Below, in pieces: positions 28,842 through 39,269 of a DNA stretch of 64,000 nt. The notes beneath the pieces were generated by a model. It was not told the origin of the DNA. It made no database searches and worked only from the letters and a program-made list of their open reading frames with translations. The translations under genes and the position numbers were made by a program. Source of the DNA: Microbacterium sp. AK031 (lineage in GTDB: Bacteria; Actinomycetota; Actinomycetes; Actinomycetales; Microbacteriaceae); the NCBI RefSeq assembly GCF_024807145.1, contig NZ_JANUCA010000001.1:62001-126000 (forward strand), read 5' to 3'. Numbering within the stretch: position 1 is the stretch's first letter; every line of letters starts with the position of its first letter.

Positions 28842-29650
28842 TCAGCACGCCGCAGATCGTGACGACTTCGCAGGAGTTCCCGCCGACTCTTCGCGAGGTC
28901 ATGCTGCGTCCGCGCTGGATCGGCGTGCTGGTGCTCGCGCTCGTCGTCGCCGGTGTCTTCGCGTTCCTCGGGCAGTGGCAGTTCGAGCGTGCCATCGACA
29001 CCGAGCCGCCGCCCGCCGGGATCACAGAAGAGGTGCGACCGCTCACCGATGTCGTCGAGCCAGGGCAGTATCTGCCGGAGCCTCATGTCGGCCAGCGCGT
29101 CGAGACCACCGGCACCTGGGTCGCGGGCGACTTCCTGATCGTGTCCTCCCGCTTCAACGACGGCGAGGAAGGCTATTGGGTCACAGGGCAGTTCCGAGTC
29201 GGCGAGCGCACCTCGATCGCGGTCGCGGTCGGATGGGCTGCGGATCGCGAATCGGCGGATGCCGCGGCATCCGCTCTGGAGAAGAACGCCGCCGGCACTG
29301 AGGCGACGATCAGCGGCCGCGTGATCTCCGACGAGGGGCCCAGCCTGCCGCCCGCCGACGACCCGTTCGCGATGAACAGGATGTCTCCGGCCATGCTGCT
29401 CGGCCAGTGGCACGACACGGAGCAGCTGTCGGTCTACCGTCCCTACCTGGCCTCCGTCGAAGCACCGGAAGGACTCGTCGACATCGACTCGCCCGCGCCG
29501 GACGAACTGTCGACGGTCAATTGGCTGAACATCTTCTACGCGATCGAGTGGGCAGTGTTCGCCGGCTTCGCGTTCTACATCTGGTATCGCCTGGCGAAGG
29601 ACCGCTGGGAGCTGGAAGTCGAAGCGTTCGAGGATCCTGCGTCGGATTGA
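28838..29650 (+). CDS. SURF1 family cytochrome oxidase biogenesis protein
   Basis: 270 aa with the SURF1 topology: a membrane helix near residues 25-43 (WIGVLVLALVVAGVFAFLGQWQFERA), an outside domain with the GQRVETTGTW strand and GSGR-like ISGRV, and a second helix near the C-terminus (NIFYAIEWAVFAGFAFYIWYRL). Family role: assembly of cytochrome c oxidase. The TTG start at 28838 overlaps the previous stop; an internal ATG at 28901 is the alternative. Confidence 0.85.
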   Translation: MISTPQIVTTSQEFPPTLREVMLRPRWIGVLVLALVVAGVFAFLGQWQFERAIDTEPPPAGITEEVRPLTDVVEPGQYLPEPHVGQRVETTGTWVAGDFLIVSSRFNDGEEGYWVTGQFRVGERTSIAVAVGWAADRESADAAASALEKNAAGTEATISGRVISDEGPSLPPADDPFAMNRMSPAMLLGQWHDTEQLSVYRPYLASVEAPEGLVDIDSPAPDELSTVNWLNIFYAIEWAVFAGFAFYIWYRLAKDRWELEVEAFEDPASD

Positions 29651-29702
29651 GCGGCAGCCGCGCCGACGGAATGACGCTCTGGTTACCGATTGGCGAATTC
29701 CA

Positions 29703-29731
29703 TTGAGGATGTCGGCCGTGCTCCGTATGCT
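29703..29731 (+). promoter_or_regulatory. Promoter of the secreted nuclease gene
   Basis: TTGAGG at 29703 and TATGCT at 29726 with a 17-base spacer, about 85 bases before the ATG. One of the few conventional -35/-10 pairs in the window. Confidence 0.5.
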
Positions 29732-29814
29732 CCTCAACATGTGTGTGCGCTGTGAGCACCACGACGGCGGCTTCACGAGAGCTGTCGTTCGAACCGACCG
29801 AGGAGACAGCACCG

Positions 29815-32800
29815 ATGATGTCCGCCCCTGACGACCGGAACCTCAAGGTTTCCGCGTCGCATCGCACAGGCAGGGGCCACATCGGCACCCTCGCCGCGAC
29901 CTGTGTCCTCGCCCTCGGCGCCGGCGCCCTGGTCGCCACTCCCGCTTTCGCTGACACAGCAGGCACGGGGGTGGTCATCAACGAGGCGTACCTGTCCGGC
30001 GGAAGCGCCGGAGCCGCCTTCACGAACAAGTTCGTCGAGCTCTACAACCCCACCGCGGCCGACATCGCGCTCGACGGCATGTCACTGCAGTACCGTTCCG
30101 CGACGGGGACCGGGAATTTCCATGGCGTCGCTCCACTGACCGGCGTGATCCCGGCCGGCGGTCACTTCCTCGTGCAGGGCAGCAGCAACGGCACAGCCGG
30201 TGCTGCTCTGCCGGCACCGGATGCCGTCACCACACTGACCCCGAGCGGCACCAACGGCACGCTCGCGCTGGTCGAGGGCACAGCCGCGGTGAGCCTCGCG
30301 CCCGGCTCCGTTGCGGGGGCCGACGGCGTCATCGACCTTCTCGGCTACGGCACGTCGAACACGTTCGAGACCGCCGCAGCGACACCGCCCGCCGGCAACA
30401 CCGACGTGAAGTCGCTGAACCGCACGGACGGCGTCGACACCGACGACAACAGCGCCGACTTCACGCTCTCCGCCGAGATCACCCCGCAGGGCTCGGGGCT
30501 CACCGAGCCGACCGACCCGACGGACCCCACCGATCCGACGGATCCCGTCGACCCGACCGCGGCGTCGATCGCCGAGGTGCAGGGCACGACCGATGTCTCG
30601 CCGCTCGACGGCCAGACCGTCACGGTCGAGGGAATCGTCACCGGCGACTACCGCTTCGGCGGTTACAAGGGCATCTCGATCCAGACCGCGGGAAGCGGTG
30701 GAGCCACAGATGCCACCCCCGGAACATCCGACGGCGTCTTCGTGTATCTCGCCGACCACGCCACCACGCTGGAGATCGGCGACGTCGTCTCGGTCACAGG
30801 CGTCGTCGCGGAGAACTACGGACAGACGCAGATCAGTCCGCAGGCGCCCGAAGACATCGCCGTCGTCACCCCCGGTTTCGGCGTTCCCGCAGTCACACCG
30901 CTGCCTGACTCTGTTGTCGGCGCAGACCGCGAGGCGTACGAGAACATGTTCGTCGCCCCTGCCGGCGAGTACCGTCTGGCATCCAGTCACCAGCTGTACA
31001 ACTTCGGCACTCTGTGGCTGAACCCAGGCGACCTCAACGTCAAGAGCACGGAGACGACCCGCCCCGGTGCGGATGCCGACGCCATCGCGGCCGCGAATCG
31101 CGCCGAGCGCATCCTGCTCGACGACGGCTGGTCCATGCAGATCTCCAACGCTGCTCACACCGGTGAACAGCCCTATTTCACGACCGACACCGTCGTGCGA
31201 AACGGCGATGTGGTCGACTTTGCCCAGACCGGCTACGTGCTGCAGTACGGCTTCGAGGACTGGCGTCTGCAGCCGGTCATCGCGATCGACGACGCGAGCG
31301 ACGCGGCGTACAAGGCGTCGTTCACCGCCGAGAATCCGCGCACCGATACGGCACCCGAGGTCGGCGGCGACGTGCAGGTCGGCGCGTTCAACGTCTTCAA
31401 CTACTTCACGACGCTGCAGAGTGAGAACTCCGAAGCACGCGGTGCGAAGACGGCAGAGCTGTTCGCCACGCAGAAGTCGAAGATCGTCACGGCGATCAAC
31501 GAGCTCGATGCGGATGTCGTCGCGCTCATGGAGATCGAGAACTCGATCCACTTCGGAAAGCCGGTTGACACGGCACTGGCCGATCTGGTCGACGGACTCA
31601 ACGCGGATGCCGGCTCCGATGTGTGGGACTACGTCCCGACGCCCGAGGCGCTGCTGACGACCGACACCGACGTGATCACGAACGCGATCATCTACAAGAC
31701 CGATGCCGCCACTCCCGTGGGCGACAGCGCCACAGTGGTCGACGAGACCGTGTGGGACAACGCCCGCGAGCCGATCGCGCAGACCTTCGATCTCGACGGC
31801 AGGATCGTCTCCGTCGTCGCGAACCACTTCAAGTCGAAGTCGGGCGACGGCGACGAGCCGGCTGACGGTCAGGGCCACTTCAACGCCGACCGCACCAGTC
31901 AGGCGCAGTCGCTGCTCGACTTCACTGAGACGCTGGCAGAGACCAGCGGAAGCGAAGACATCCTGCTGTTGGGCGACTTCAACGCCTACAGTCAGGAAGA
32001 CCCGATCGACGTGTTCGCGCAGGCCGGCTGGACCGACCTCGTGGCCGCGGCCGATGCGGGATACACGTACACGTTCGACGGTGAACTCGGCTCGCTCGAC
32101 CACGCGATCTCGTCGCCCTCTCTCACCGAGTCGGTCACCGGCACCGGTGTGTGGGGAATCAACTCCGCCGAGTGGAGCGATCGGGGATACTCGTTCGGCG
32201 CGGCCGAGGCCGGCACGCCGTTCCGCTCGAGCGACCACGATCCGGTGATCGTCGGGCTGTCCAGCGAGATCCCGCCGGTCAGCATCGACATCGTCACGAT
32301 CAACGACTTCCACGGTCGGATCGAGGCAGACGGCGTCGCAGCCGGAGCTGCGGTGCTCGCGGGTGCCGTGAACTCGGTGCGCGCGGCGAACCCGAACACG
32401 ATCTTCGCCGCCGCCGGCGACCTCATCGGAGCATCCACGTTCACGTCGTTCATCAACGACGACAACCCGACGATCGACGCGCTGAACGCCGCCGGTCTCG
32501 ATGTGAGCGCGGCCGGAAACCACGAGTTCGATCAGGGCTGGGAAGACCTCCGCGATCGCGTGCAGGATCGTGCGGACTGGGAGTACATCTCCTCGAACGT
32601 CTTCCTCACCGAGACCGGTGAGACGGCGCTCGCCCCGGCGTGGGTCACCGAGATGGACGGCGTCGACGTCGGCTTCATCGGTGCGGTCACGGAAGAGCTC
32701 GACTCGCTCGTGTCGCCCGAGGGCATCGCCGATCTCGAGGTGCGCGGCATCGTCGACTCGGTGAACGCCGTCGCGGACAACCTCACCGACGGTGACACCG

Positions 32801-34479
32801 CCAATGGCGAGGCCGATGTGCTGATCCTTCTCGTGCACGAGGGCGCCACGTCCACCGACGTCGCGAGCATCACGCCCGATTCGGCACTCGGTGAGGTCGT
32901 CGCCGGCGTCGACGACAGCGTGAGCGCGATCGTCTCGGCGCACACCCATCTCCCGTACAACCACGTCATCGACGGCCGCCCGGTCATCTCGGCCGGTCAG
33001 TACGGCGAGAACTTCGGTCTGATGAACCTTAAGGTCGATCCCGACACCAAGGAGCTGCTCTCGATCACGAACGAGATCAAGCCGCTCACGAAGACCGAGA
33101 AGGACCCGGTAACCGGCAAGGACGTCATCTCCCCGCTGTACGACGCCGACGGCGAAGTGCAGGCGATCGTCGACGCGGCCAAGGCCGAGGCCGACATCCT
33201 GGGCGCTGAGCCGGTGGGTGCGATCACCGGCGATTTCAACCGTGCGCGTCAGAGCGACGGTGCGGAGAACCGCGGTGGCGAGTCGACCATCGGCAACTTC
33301 GTCGCAGACGTGCACAAGTGGGCGACCGGCGCGGACATCGCGATCATGAACCCTGGCGGAATCCGCGCGAACCTCACCTATGCGTCGTCGGGGGCATCCG
33401 ACCCTGACGGCAACGTGACGTTCCGCGAAGCCGCGACGGTGCAGCCGTTCGCCAACACGCTGGTCACGCTGAACCTCACCGGCGCGCAGGTGAAGTCGGT
33501 GCTGGAGGAGCAGTGGCAGCCGGAGGAGGCGAGTCGTCCGTTCCTGAAACTCGGCCTCTCAGAGGGTCTGCAATACACGTACGACCCGACAGCGGCAGCA
33601 GGGGAGCGGATCACTTCGATCACCTTGAACGGAGAGCCGATCGATCCTGACGCGTCGTATGTCGTCGCGGCCAACTCGTTCCTCGCAGCCGGTGGAGACA
33701 ACTTCGTCACCTTCGCGGAGGGCACGGGCAAGGCCGACACCGGGAAGATCGACCTGCAGTCGACTGTCGACTGGTTCGACGCCAACGGCACGGCTTCGCC
33801 CGACCTCGCCCAGCGCGCGGTCGGTGTGACGCTGAGCGACGCGGATGCCGATGGCTACAACGCCGGGGATGAGGTCAAGATCGACCTGTCGTCGCTCGCG
33901 TTCAGCGGCGGAGACGCCGCACCCGCCGAGGTCACCGTCTCGCTCGGAGAAACGGTTCTCGCCACGGGCGCGGTCGACCCGACGATCGTCGACACCACGG
34001 ATGAGGCAGGGCGCGCGAGCCTGACCTTCACTGTTCCTGACGACGTGTTCGGGGAGCAACAGCTCACTGTCGCCACCGCGGACGGGACGAATGTGCAGGT
34101 GCCGTTCACGATCACCGGCGACGATGGCGACGGCGAGTTCGTCGGCACCATCGAGGTCAGGGCGAAGACGGTCAGCGCGGGCAAGAACCTCACCGTCACC
34201 GGTGCCGAGTTCGAGCCCGGTGAGACCGTGGCGATCTCGCTCGAGTCGAAGAGGGGCAAAGTCGTCGCACTCGGTACCGCCGTCGTGGATGAGAGCGGGA
34301 GCTTCACCAGCTCGCTCACGGTTCCCAAGAAGACGGATGCCGGCAAGTACACGGTCATCGTCGCTCAGGAAGACGGTGACCAGGCCACCGGTACCGTCAC
34401 CGTCAACCGCGGTGGCGGGGGCGGCGTCGTCCGCGACATCCTCGACTGGGTGTGGGACCTCATCACCGGCTGGTTCTGA
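29815..34479 (+). CDS. Secreted ExeM/NucH-type endonuclease fused to 5'-nucleotidase
   Basis: 1554 aa from ATG 29815 (GAGGAG upstream; another ATG follows directly, and an upstream GTG at 29743 gives no signal peptide at its end). Order: signal peptide about 1-45 ending ATPAFA; lamin-tail domain about 51-180 (VVINEAYLSGG); DPT-repeat linker near 235-250; OB-like region; endonuclease/exonuclease/phosphatase domain about 520-815 with VALMEIENS, LLGDFNAYS and SDHDPVI; calcineurin-type 5'-nucleotidase about 825-1140 with INDFHGRI, AGDLIG, GNHEFDQG and SAHTHLP; its C-terminal domain to about 1320; Ig-like segments; and a Trp-rich tail. No sorting signal, so released or loosely held. It would cut extracellular nucleic acid and dephosphorylate the nucleotides. 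It lies between guaB3-like and guaA. Confidence 0.9.
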   Translation: MMSAPDDRNLKVSASHRTGRGHIGTLAATCVLALGAGALVATPAFADTAGTGVVINEAYLSGGSAGAAFTNKFVELYNPTAADIALDGMSLQYRSATGTGNFHGVAPLTGVIPAGGHFLVQGSSNGTAGAALPAPDAVTTLTPSGTNGTLALVEGTAAVSLAPGSVAGADGVIDLLGYGTSNTFETAAATPPAGNTDVKSLNRTDGVDTDDNSADFTLSAEITPQGSGLTEPTDPTDPTDPTDPVDPTAASIAEVQGTTDVSPLDGQTVTVEGIVTGDYRFGGYKGISIQTAGSGGATDATPGTSDGVFVYLADHATTLEIGDVVSVTGVVAENYGQTQISPQAPEDIAVVTPGFGVPAVTPLPDSVVGADREAYENMFVAPAGEYRLASSHQLYNFGTLWLNPGDLNVKSTETTRPGADADAIAAANRAERILLDDGWSMQISNAAHTGEQPYFTTDTVVRNGDVVDFAQTGYVLQYGFEDWRLQPVIAIDDASDAAYKASFTAENPRTDTAPEVGGDVQVGAFNVFNYFTTLQSENSEARGAKTAELFATQKSKIVTAINELDADVVALMEIENSIHFGKPVDTALADLVDGLNADAGSDVWDYVPTPEALLTTDTDVITNAIIYKTDAATPVGDSATVVDETVWDNAREPIAQTFDLDGRIVSVVANHFKSKSGDGDEPADGQGHFNADRTSQAQSLLDFTETLAETSGSEDILLLGDFNAYSQEDPIDVFAQAGWTDLVAAADAGYTYTFDGELGSLDHAISSPSLTESVTGTGVWGINSAEWSDRGYSFGAAEAGTPFRSSDHDPVIVGLSSEIPPVSIDIVTINDFHGRIEADGVAAGAAVLAGAVNSVRAANPNTIFAAAGDLIGASTFTSFINDDNPTIDALNAAGLDVSAAGNHEFDQGWEDLRDRVQDRADWEYISSNVFLTETGETALAPAWVTEMDGVDVGFIGAVTEELDSLVSPEGIADLEVRGIVDSVNAVADNLTDGDTANGEADVLILLVHEGATSTDVASITPDSALGEVVAGVDDSVSAIVSAHTHLPYNHVIDGRPVISAGQYGENFGLMNLKVDPDTKELLSITNEIKPLTKTEKDPVTGKDVISPLYDADGEVQAIVDAAKAEADILGAEPVGAITGDFNRARQSDGAENRGGESTIGNFVADVHKWATGADIAIMNPGGIRANLTYASSGASDPDGNVTFREAATVQPFANTLVTLNLTGAQVKSVLEEQWQPEEASRPFLKLGLSEGLQYTYDPTAAAGERITSITLNGEPIDPDASYVVAANSFLAAGGDNFVTFAEGTGKADTGKIDLQSTVDWFDANGTASPDLAQRAVGVTLSDADADGYNAGDEVKIDLSSLAFSGGDAAPAEVTVSLGETVLATGAVDPTIVDTTDEAGRASLTFTVPDDVFGEQQLTVATADGTNVQVPFTITGDDGDGEFVGTIEVRAKTVSAGKNLTVTGAEFEPGETVAISLESKRGKVVALGTAVVDESGSFTSSLTVPKKTDAGKYTVIVAQEDGDQATGTVTVNRGGGGGVVRDILDWVWDLITGWF

Positions 34480-34490
34480 CCCGCTGACGC

Positions 34491-34526
34491 ACGGAGGCCG
34501 TCGGGAGTGATCCCGGCGGCCTCCGT
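34491..34526. terminator. Bidirectional terminator, nuclease and VOC genes
   Basis: A 16-bp stem (one G-T pair) with a GTGA loop between two converging genes. Confidence 0.85.
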
Positions 34527-34537
34527 CGTGTGCCGGA

Positions 34538-35146
34538 TCAGGCGCCTCCTTCCCACTGGAAGCCGTCCGGGTCGGTGACCTCGCCCAGTGACCCCTGGAT
34601 CGTGATGCGGTGCGATCCCGACCCCTCGGCGGGGATGTCGACGGACTTGGCGAGCGCTGCGCGCTTGTACAGCCCCAGGCCGATCGAGCTCTCTGAAGTC
34701 TTGAAGTCGACGTAGCTGCCGAAGCTCTTGCCGACGGGAATGCCCCGCTCGACGTAGAACGCCTTGCTGGCTTTGACGTCGTCGACGCCGAGCAGCAGCA
34801 CGATGCTGTCGATCGTGCGGGTCGGCGGTGCGGTGTCCTTCTTAGACGAGGTGGCGATGTTCCACACTGCGCCGTCCGGCGCCTGGACCGCGCCGCCGAA
34901 GCCCCACAGCGACTTGGCTGCGGGCTTGGTCGCGGTGGCGCCGGCGACGATCGCGTCGCCGAGCAGCAGCTGCGCGTTCGCGGGTTGCGACACGATGAGC
35001 GAGAGCGTGTATCCGCGGAACCCGGAGGTCGCGGCATCCGACTGACGAAGGCGGAGCCGGTCGCCGAGCGAGAACGCTTGCGCGTAGAACACTTCGGCGG
35101 CCGACAGGTCGGCGACTTCGAGTGTGATGCTTTCGATGGTGTCCAT
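34538..35146 (-). CDS. VOC (glyoxalase/bleomycin-resistance) superfamily protein
   Basis: 202 aa from ATG 35146. Two related halves each carry the superfamily beta-alpha-beta pattern (ESITLEVADLSAAEVFY... and DSIVLLLGVDDVKASKAFYVERG), the second ending DPDGFQWE. Metal-dependent dioxygenase, lyase or binding function cannot be distinguished. TAGCGT seven bases upstream supports this start over the longer frame to 35311. Confidence 0.82.
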   Translation of the reverse strand: MDTIESITLEVADLSAAEVFYAQAFSLGDRLRLRQSDAATSGFRGYTLSLIVSQPANAQLLLGDAIVAGATATKPAAKSLWGFGGAVQAPDGAVWNIATSSKKDTAPPTRTIDSIVLLLGVDDVKASKAFYVERGIPVGKSFGSYVDFKTSESSIGLGLYKRAALAKSVDIPAEGSGSHRITIQGSLGEVTDPDGFQWEGGA

Positions 35147-35153
35147 ATGCTCC

Positions 35154-35159
35154 ACGCTA
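35154..35159 (-). promoter_or_regulatory. -10 hexamer of leaderless VOC gene
   Basis: TAGCGT on the minus strand, seven bases before the ATG at 35146. Confidence 0.45.
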
Positions 35160-35231
35160 CGAACGGACCGCCCGGTGCGCTTCTTGATTCCTGCTCGATG
35201 CGTGACGACCGAGCTCATGGCGAGCCCCGGG

Positions 35232-35237
35232 TAGACT
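35232..35237 (+). promoter_or_regulatory. -10 hexamer of leaderless DUF3817-guaA operon
   Basis: TAGACT seven bases before the ATG at 35245. Confidence 0.55.
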
Positions 35238-35244
35238 TGACTGC

Positions 35245-35763
35245 ATGCCAGAACCGAAAGCTGCCTCCTTCCCGAAGATCCGCGGGGCGCTGAAGTTCTA
35301 TCAGATCGCATCCATCATCACGGGTGTCATGCTGCTTCTGCTGCTGGCCGAGATGATCTTGAAGTACAGCCCCACGCACGTCGAGCTGTTCGCCGGTGGC
35401 TCCGGAGGCCTCCTCTGGTTCGCGCCGGTCATCGTCGGCGAGGCATGCCAGTGGTTCTCCCTCTTCGTGCCGGGCGGAATGGGCTGCGATCTCGTCTCCG
35501 CTGGTGACGGTGCGAACCTGTCGCTGTTCATCCTCGTGGCGCACGGCTGGTTCTATGTCGTGTACCTCTTCGCGGTGTTCCGCCTGTGGAGCCTGATGCG
35601 CTGGCCGTTCAGCCGTTTCATCACGCTCGCGCTCGGTGGCGTCATCCCGGCGCTCTCGTTCATCATGGAGGCCAAGGTCTCCCGCGAGGTCAGGGCGTAC
35701 CTCGCTTCACATGAGGCGGCCACAGCCGCCACGACCTCAGAAACCCAGGAGGCAGCGCGATGA
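35245..35763 (+). CDS. DUF3817 membrane protein upstream of guaA
   Basis: 172 aa with three membrane helices (about residues 18-38, 86-110 and 120-142) and the family's [19 protein letters not shown] start and [12 protein letters not shown] segment. A DUF3817 gene just upstream of guaA is common in actinobacteria. Function unknown. Its stop overlaps the guaA start (ATGA). Confidence 0.87.
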   Translation: MPEPKAASFPKIRGALKFYQIASIITGVMLLLLLAEMILKYSPTHVELFAGGSGGLLWFAPVIVGEACQWFSLFVPGGMGCDLVSAGDGANLSLFILVAHGWFYVVYLFAVFRLWSLMRWPFSRFITLALGGVIPALSFIMEAKVSREVRAYLASHEAATAATTSETQEAAR

Positions 35764-37337
35764 GCGCCGACACCGCACAGCGTCCCGTCCTCGTCGTCGA
35801 TTTCGGCGCGCAGTACGCGCAGCTCATCGCCCGCCGCGTCCGCGAGGCGGGCGTCTACAGCGAGATCGTGCCGCACACGGCGAGCGCCGCCGACATCGCC
35901 GAGAAGAATCCGGTCGCTCTCATCCTCTCCGGCGGGCCCTCGTCGGTCTACGAGGAGGGTGCGCCCGCGCTCGACGGCGACATCTTCGACCTCGGCGTCC
36001 CGACACTCGGCATCTGCTACGGATTCCAGGTCATGGCCCGCGCACTCGGTGGCGAGGTCGCCAACACCGGTCTCCGCGAGTACGGTGCGACGGATGCTGT
36101 GCTCGCAGGCTCCGGCGGCGTACTGCTCGGCGGACAGCCGGACACCCAGAACGTGTGGATGAGCCATGGCGATCAGGTCGCCCGCGCGCCGGAGGGCTTC
36201 GAGGTCCTCGCCTCCACCGCTGACACACCCGTCGCGGCCTTCGGGAGTGCCGAGAAGCGCTTCTACGGCGTGCAGTGGCATCCGGAGGTCAAGCACTCCG
36301 ATCACGGCCAGGAGGTCATCGAGAACTTCCTGCACAAGGCTGCGGGCCTGGCATCCGACTGGAACAGCGGCAACGTCATCGAAGAGCAGGTCGCCCGCAT
36401 CCGCGAGCAGGTCGGCTCCGCCCGGGTCATCTCCGCACTCTCCGGCGGTGTCGACTCTGCGGTGTCGACGGCCCTCGTGCACAAGGCGATCGGCGACCAG
36501 CTCACCGCGGTGTTCGTCGATCACGGACTGCTCCGCAAGGGGGAGCGAGAGCAGGTCGAGCAGGACTACGTCGCCTCGACCGGAGTGCGTCTCATCACGG
36601 TGGATGCAGCCGACACGTTCCTCGGCCATCTGAAGGGTGTCAGCGATCCAGAGCAGAAGCGCAAGATCATCGGGCGCGAGTTCATCCGCGCGTTCGAGAA
36701 GGTGCAGCTCGACCTGGTCACCGAGGCCAAGGCCGAGGGCGAGCCGATCAAGTTCCTCGTGCAGGGCACGCTCTACCCCGACGTGGTCGAGTCGGGCGGC
36801 GGCACCGGCACGGCGAACATCAAATCGCATCACAACGTCGGTGGGCTCCCAGAAGACCTCGACTTCGAGCTCATCGAGCCGCTGCGCACGCTGTTCAAGG
36901 ACGAGGTGCGCCAGATCGGCCGTGACCTCGGCCTCCCGGAGGCGATCGTCGGACGGCAGCCGTTTCCGGGGCCAGGCCTCGGCATCCGCATCGTGGGTGA
37001 GGTCACCGCTGACCGCCTCGAGATTCTGCGCGAGGCCGACGCCATCGCCCGCGAAGAGCTGACCAAAGCCGGCCTCGACAACGAGATCTGGCAGTGCCCC
37101 GTGGTGCTGCTCGCCGACGTGCGCTCGGTGGGCGTGCAGGGTGACGGCCGCACCTACGGTCACCCGATCGTGCTGCGCCCGGTCTCCAGCGAAGACGCCA
37201 TGACGGCCGACTGGACCCGCCTTCCCTACGATGTGCTGTCCAAGATCTCGAACCGGATCACCAACAGCGTGCGCGATGTGAACCGCGTGGTACTCGACGT
37301 CACGTCCAAGCCGCCGGGGACGATCGAGTGGGAGTGA
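35760..37337 (+). CDS. guaA: GMP synthase (glutamine-hydrolysing)
   Basis: 525 aa. Class I glutamine amidotransferase domain (nucleophile Cys in LGICYGFQ, distal His-Glu in QWHPEVKHS) followed by the ATP pyrophosphatase domain (PP-loop [13 protein letters not shown]) and the dimerisation domain ending KPPGTIEWE. Converts XMP to GMP, acting after guaB. Translationally coupled to the DUF3817 gene. Confidence 0.97.
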   Translation: MSADTAQRPVLVVDFGAQYAQLIARRVREAGVYSEIVPHTASAADIAEKNPVALILSGGPSSVYEEGAPALDGDIFDLGVPTLGICYGFQVMARALGGEVANTGLREYGATDAVLAGSGGVLLGGQPDTQNVWMSHGDQVARAPEGFEVLASTADTPVAAFGSAEKRFYGVQWHPEVKHSDHGQEVIENFLHKAAGLASDWNSGNVIEEQVARIREQVGSARVISALSGGVDSAVSTALVHKAIGDQLTAVFVDHGLLRKGEREQVEQDYVASTGVRLITVDAADTFLGHLKGVSDPEQKRKIIGREFIRAFEKVQLDLVTEAKAEGEPIKFLVQGTLYPDVVESGGGTGTANIKSHHNVGGLPEDLDFELIEPLRTLFKDEVRQIGRDLGLPEAIVGRQPFPGPGLGIRIVGEVTADRLEILREADAIAREELTKAGLDNEIWQCPVVLLADVRSVGVQGDGRTYGHPIVLRPVSSEDAMTADWTRLPYDVLSKISNRITNSVRDVNRVVLDVTSKPPGTIEWE

Positions 37338-37338
37338 T

Positions 37339-38730
37339 GTGGACGGGGTCGCGCTAGATTCCGTGCTGCCGGGGGCGGAGTACCTCGTGCTCTCCAGCCG
37401 GCTGGTCCCCGACCTCGACGGGGGCTATACGATCGCGACGCTTTCGCGCGCGCGGCAGCTCGCCGCAGCCGGCGTCGCCGACGGTGCCGGCCCGCTGCTG
37501 CTCACCTTCGACCCGGCGGATGCCGCATCCCACGCCGCACAGCGGGCGACGTTCGCGCGACGCGGGGCGATCGCGGATCCGGCGCGCATGCGCAACCTGT
37601 TCGATGAGGCGGTGGGTGCCGCGGGCGGTGCCGCCGCGTGGCTGCGCGATACCGCATCCGCAGACCTGACGATGCGCGCGCCCGACCGTGAGTATCGCGT
37701 GCTGCGAGATGCGGAGGATAGGCCGTTCGTGGCGCTGCCGGTGATACCGGGCGATCCCGACTGGCACCTCACTGAAGAACCGGTGCTCATCTACGACGAG
37801 ACCGCACGGGTGATCGGCGGGGTGGCCGGATTCCGCGGCCTGTACAACGCGTGGCTGCACGAGGTCACGGCGGCGTTCGGTCACACACCGATCGTGGTCA
37901 TCTGCGAATCGCGACAGCTGGGGGAGCTGATCGCCGACTGGGACGACCCCCGCGTGCGCATCATCCACACGATCCACACCATGCATCTGGAGCCCCCCTA
38001 CACTCCGGATGCCGCCATGAATGCCCTGTGGACGCGCTGGTTCGCGCTTGCGGATCGCTTCGACGCCGTGGCGTGGCCGACCAGGACCCAGCGGGATGAC
38101 GTCGCCCGGCGGTTCGGCGAACGGATCCGCAACGTCGTGATCCCCAACGCGGCGCCCGTTCCCGGAGCAAGGTCGGTCGAGCGTGAGCCTGGGCTCGTCG
38201 TGGTGCTCGGACGCCTGGCGCCTGGTAAACGCGTCGACCATTCGATCCGCGCATTCCTCGCAGCGGACGTCACCGGATCCCGTATGGAGATCTGGGGTGG
38301 GGGAGCGGAGCACGACGCGCTGCAGATGCTGATCGACGAACTCGGCGCCGGTTCGCGCGTCATGCTCGCCGGCCATACGGATGCGCCGGGGCGAGTGCTC
38401 GACCGTGCGTCCGTCGTGGTCACGTCCACGGCGTTCGAGGGGCAGGGGCTGTCGATCCTCGAGGCGCTGCTGCACGATGTGCCGGTGGTCGCGTACGACG
38501 TGCGTTACGGGCCGGGCGACCTGTTGGGCGCCGGCGGCGGAATCCTCGTGCCCGATGGCGATGAGGCCGCGCTCGCCGAAGCGGTGCGTGCGGTCCTGAC
38601 CGACCGTGAGCTGTATGACCGTCTGGTCGCCGAGGCGCCGGTCGCGGCATCCGCATGGAGTGCGGAGCGCGCGACCGAGGCGTTCGCGGCCACCGTGCGC
38701 GAGGTCCTCGCCGCACCACCTCGCCGCTGA
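37339..38730 (+). CDS. GT4-type glycosyltransferase, TagE-like
   Basis: 463 aa from a GTG two bases-scale after the guaA stop. The N-terminal half is variable with few motifs; the C-terminal Rossmann domain has VVVLGRLAPGKRVDHSIRAF, the EIWGGGAEHDAL strand, TSTAFEGQGLSILEALLHDVPVVAYDVRYGP and LVPDGDEAALAEAV. The last pattern resembles poly(glycerol-phosphate) alpha-glucosyltransferases and other retaining GT4 enzymes (Glu in the FEGQGLSILEAL motif). Probable role in glycosylating a cell-wall polymer; acceptor unknown. It may be transcribed with guaA. Confidence 0.82.
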   Translation: MDGVALDSVLPGAEYLVLSSRLVPDLDGGYTIATLSRARQLAAAGVADGAGPLLLTFDPADAASHAAQRATFARRGAIADPARMRNLFDEAVGAAGGAAAWLRDTASADLTMRAPDREYRVLRDAEDRPFVALPVIPGDPDWHLTEEPVLIYDETARVIGGVAGFRGLYNAWLHEVTAAFGHTPIVVICESRQLGELIADWDDPRVRIIHTIHTMHLEPPYTPDAAMNALWTRWFALADRFDAVAWPTRTQRDDVARRFGERIRNVVIPNAAPVPGARSVEREPGLVVVLGRLAPGKRVDHSIRAFLAADVTGSRMEIWGGGAEHDALQMLIDELGAGSRVMLAGHTDAPGRVLDRASVVVTSTAFEGQGLSILEALLHDVPVVAYDVRYGPGDLLGAGGGILVPDGDEAALAEAVRAVLTDRELYDRLVAEAPVAASAWSAERATEAFAATVREVLAAPPRR

Positions 38731-38751
38731 TTCAGAACTTTTCTCCGCAGA

Positions 38752-38778
38752 TGTCGATCTGAGTCTTTCCCGTTCGAC
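38752..38778 (+). promoter_or_regulatory. Candidate ECF42-type promoter of the DGPF/sigma operon
   Basis: TGTCGA at 38752-38757, 17 bases, CGAC at 38775-38778, about 50 bases before the first gene. It agrees with the TGTCGA / CG(A/T)C pattern described for ECF42 sigma factors (recalled, not searched), suggesting autoregulation by the sigma factor encoded downstream. Confidence 0.55.
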
Positions 38779-38826
38779 GTCTTAGTGAGAGGGTCGAAAA
38801 CGATCCCCCGAACCAAGGAGAAGAAC

Positions 38827-39252
38827 ATGAAGTTCATGCTGATCATGCGTGCGGATGACTCGGGTATCGATGCATACAAGGAGATCCCGTTCGAGCAGAT
38901 CATCGAGGCGATGGGCAAGTACAACGAGTCGATGATGAAGGCAGGAGTGCTGCTCGCGGGCGAGGGCCTCACCGACGCTGCAGAAGGCTTCGTCGTCGAC
39001 TTCTCGGCAGAGGCGCCGCTCGTCACAGACGGCCCTTACGGCGAGACGAAGGAGCTCTTCAACGGGTTCTGGATCATCGAGGTCTCGACACGCGAGGAAG
39101 CAGCGGAGTGGGCGAAGCGCGCACCGCTCGGACCGGGCGCTTTCCTCGAAGTGCGTCGCGTCACCGAGATGGAGGACTTTCCGGCCGACAACGAGTGGAT
39201 ACAGAAGGAAGAGGGCTGGCGCGAAGAGCAGGCGCAGCGCGCTCAGCAGTGA
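38827..39252 (+). CDS. YCII/DGPF-domain protein
   Basis: 141 aa from ATG 38827 with AAGGAG nine bases upstream. KFMLIMRADD at the N-terminus and VTDGPYGETKELFNGFWIIEV mid-protein, where DGPY is this protein's version of the DGPF motif. Proteins of this family are the standard genomic partners of ECF42 sigma factors, and one follows 17 bases downstream. Biochemical function unknown. Confidence 0.9.
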   Translation: MKFMLIMRADDSGIDAYKEIPFEQIIEAMGKYNESMMKAGVLLAGEGLTDAAEGFVVDFSAEAPLVTDGPYGETKELFNGFWIIEVSTREEAAEWAKRAPLGPGAFLEVRRVTEMEDFPADNEWIQKEEGWREEQAQRAQQ

Positions 39253-39269
39253 GACCGCATGGCAGTGAC

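Noticed and set aside
30082..33315. 1077-codon open frame antisense to the secreted nuclease gene
   Set aside because: Same cause; the sense frame carries signal peptide and catalytic motifs of two enzyme families, the antisense one is Arg/Asp/Gly-rich noise.
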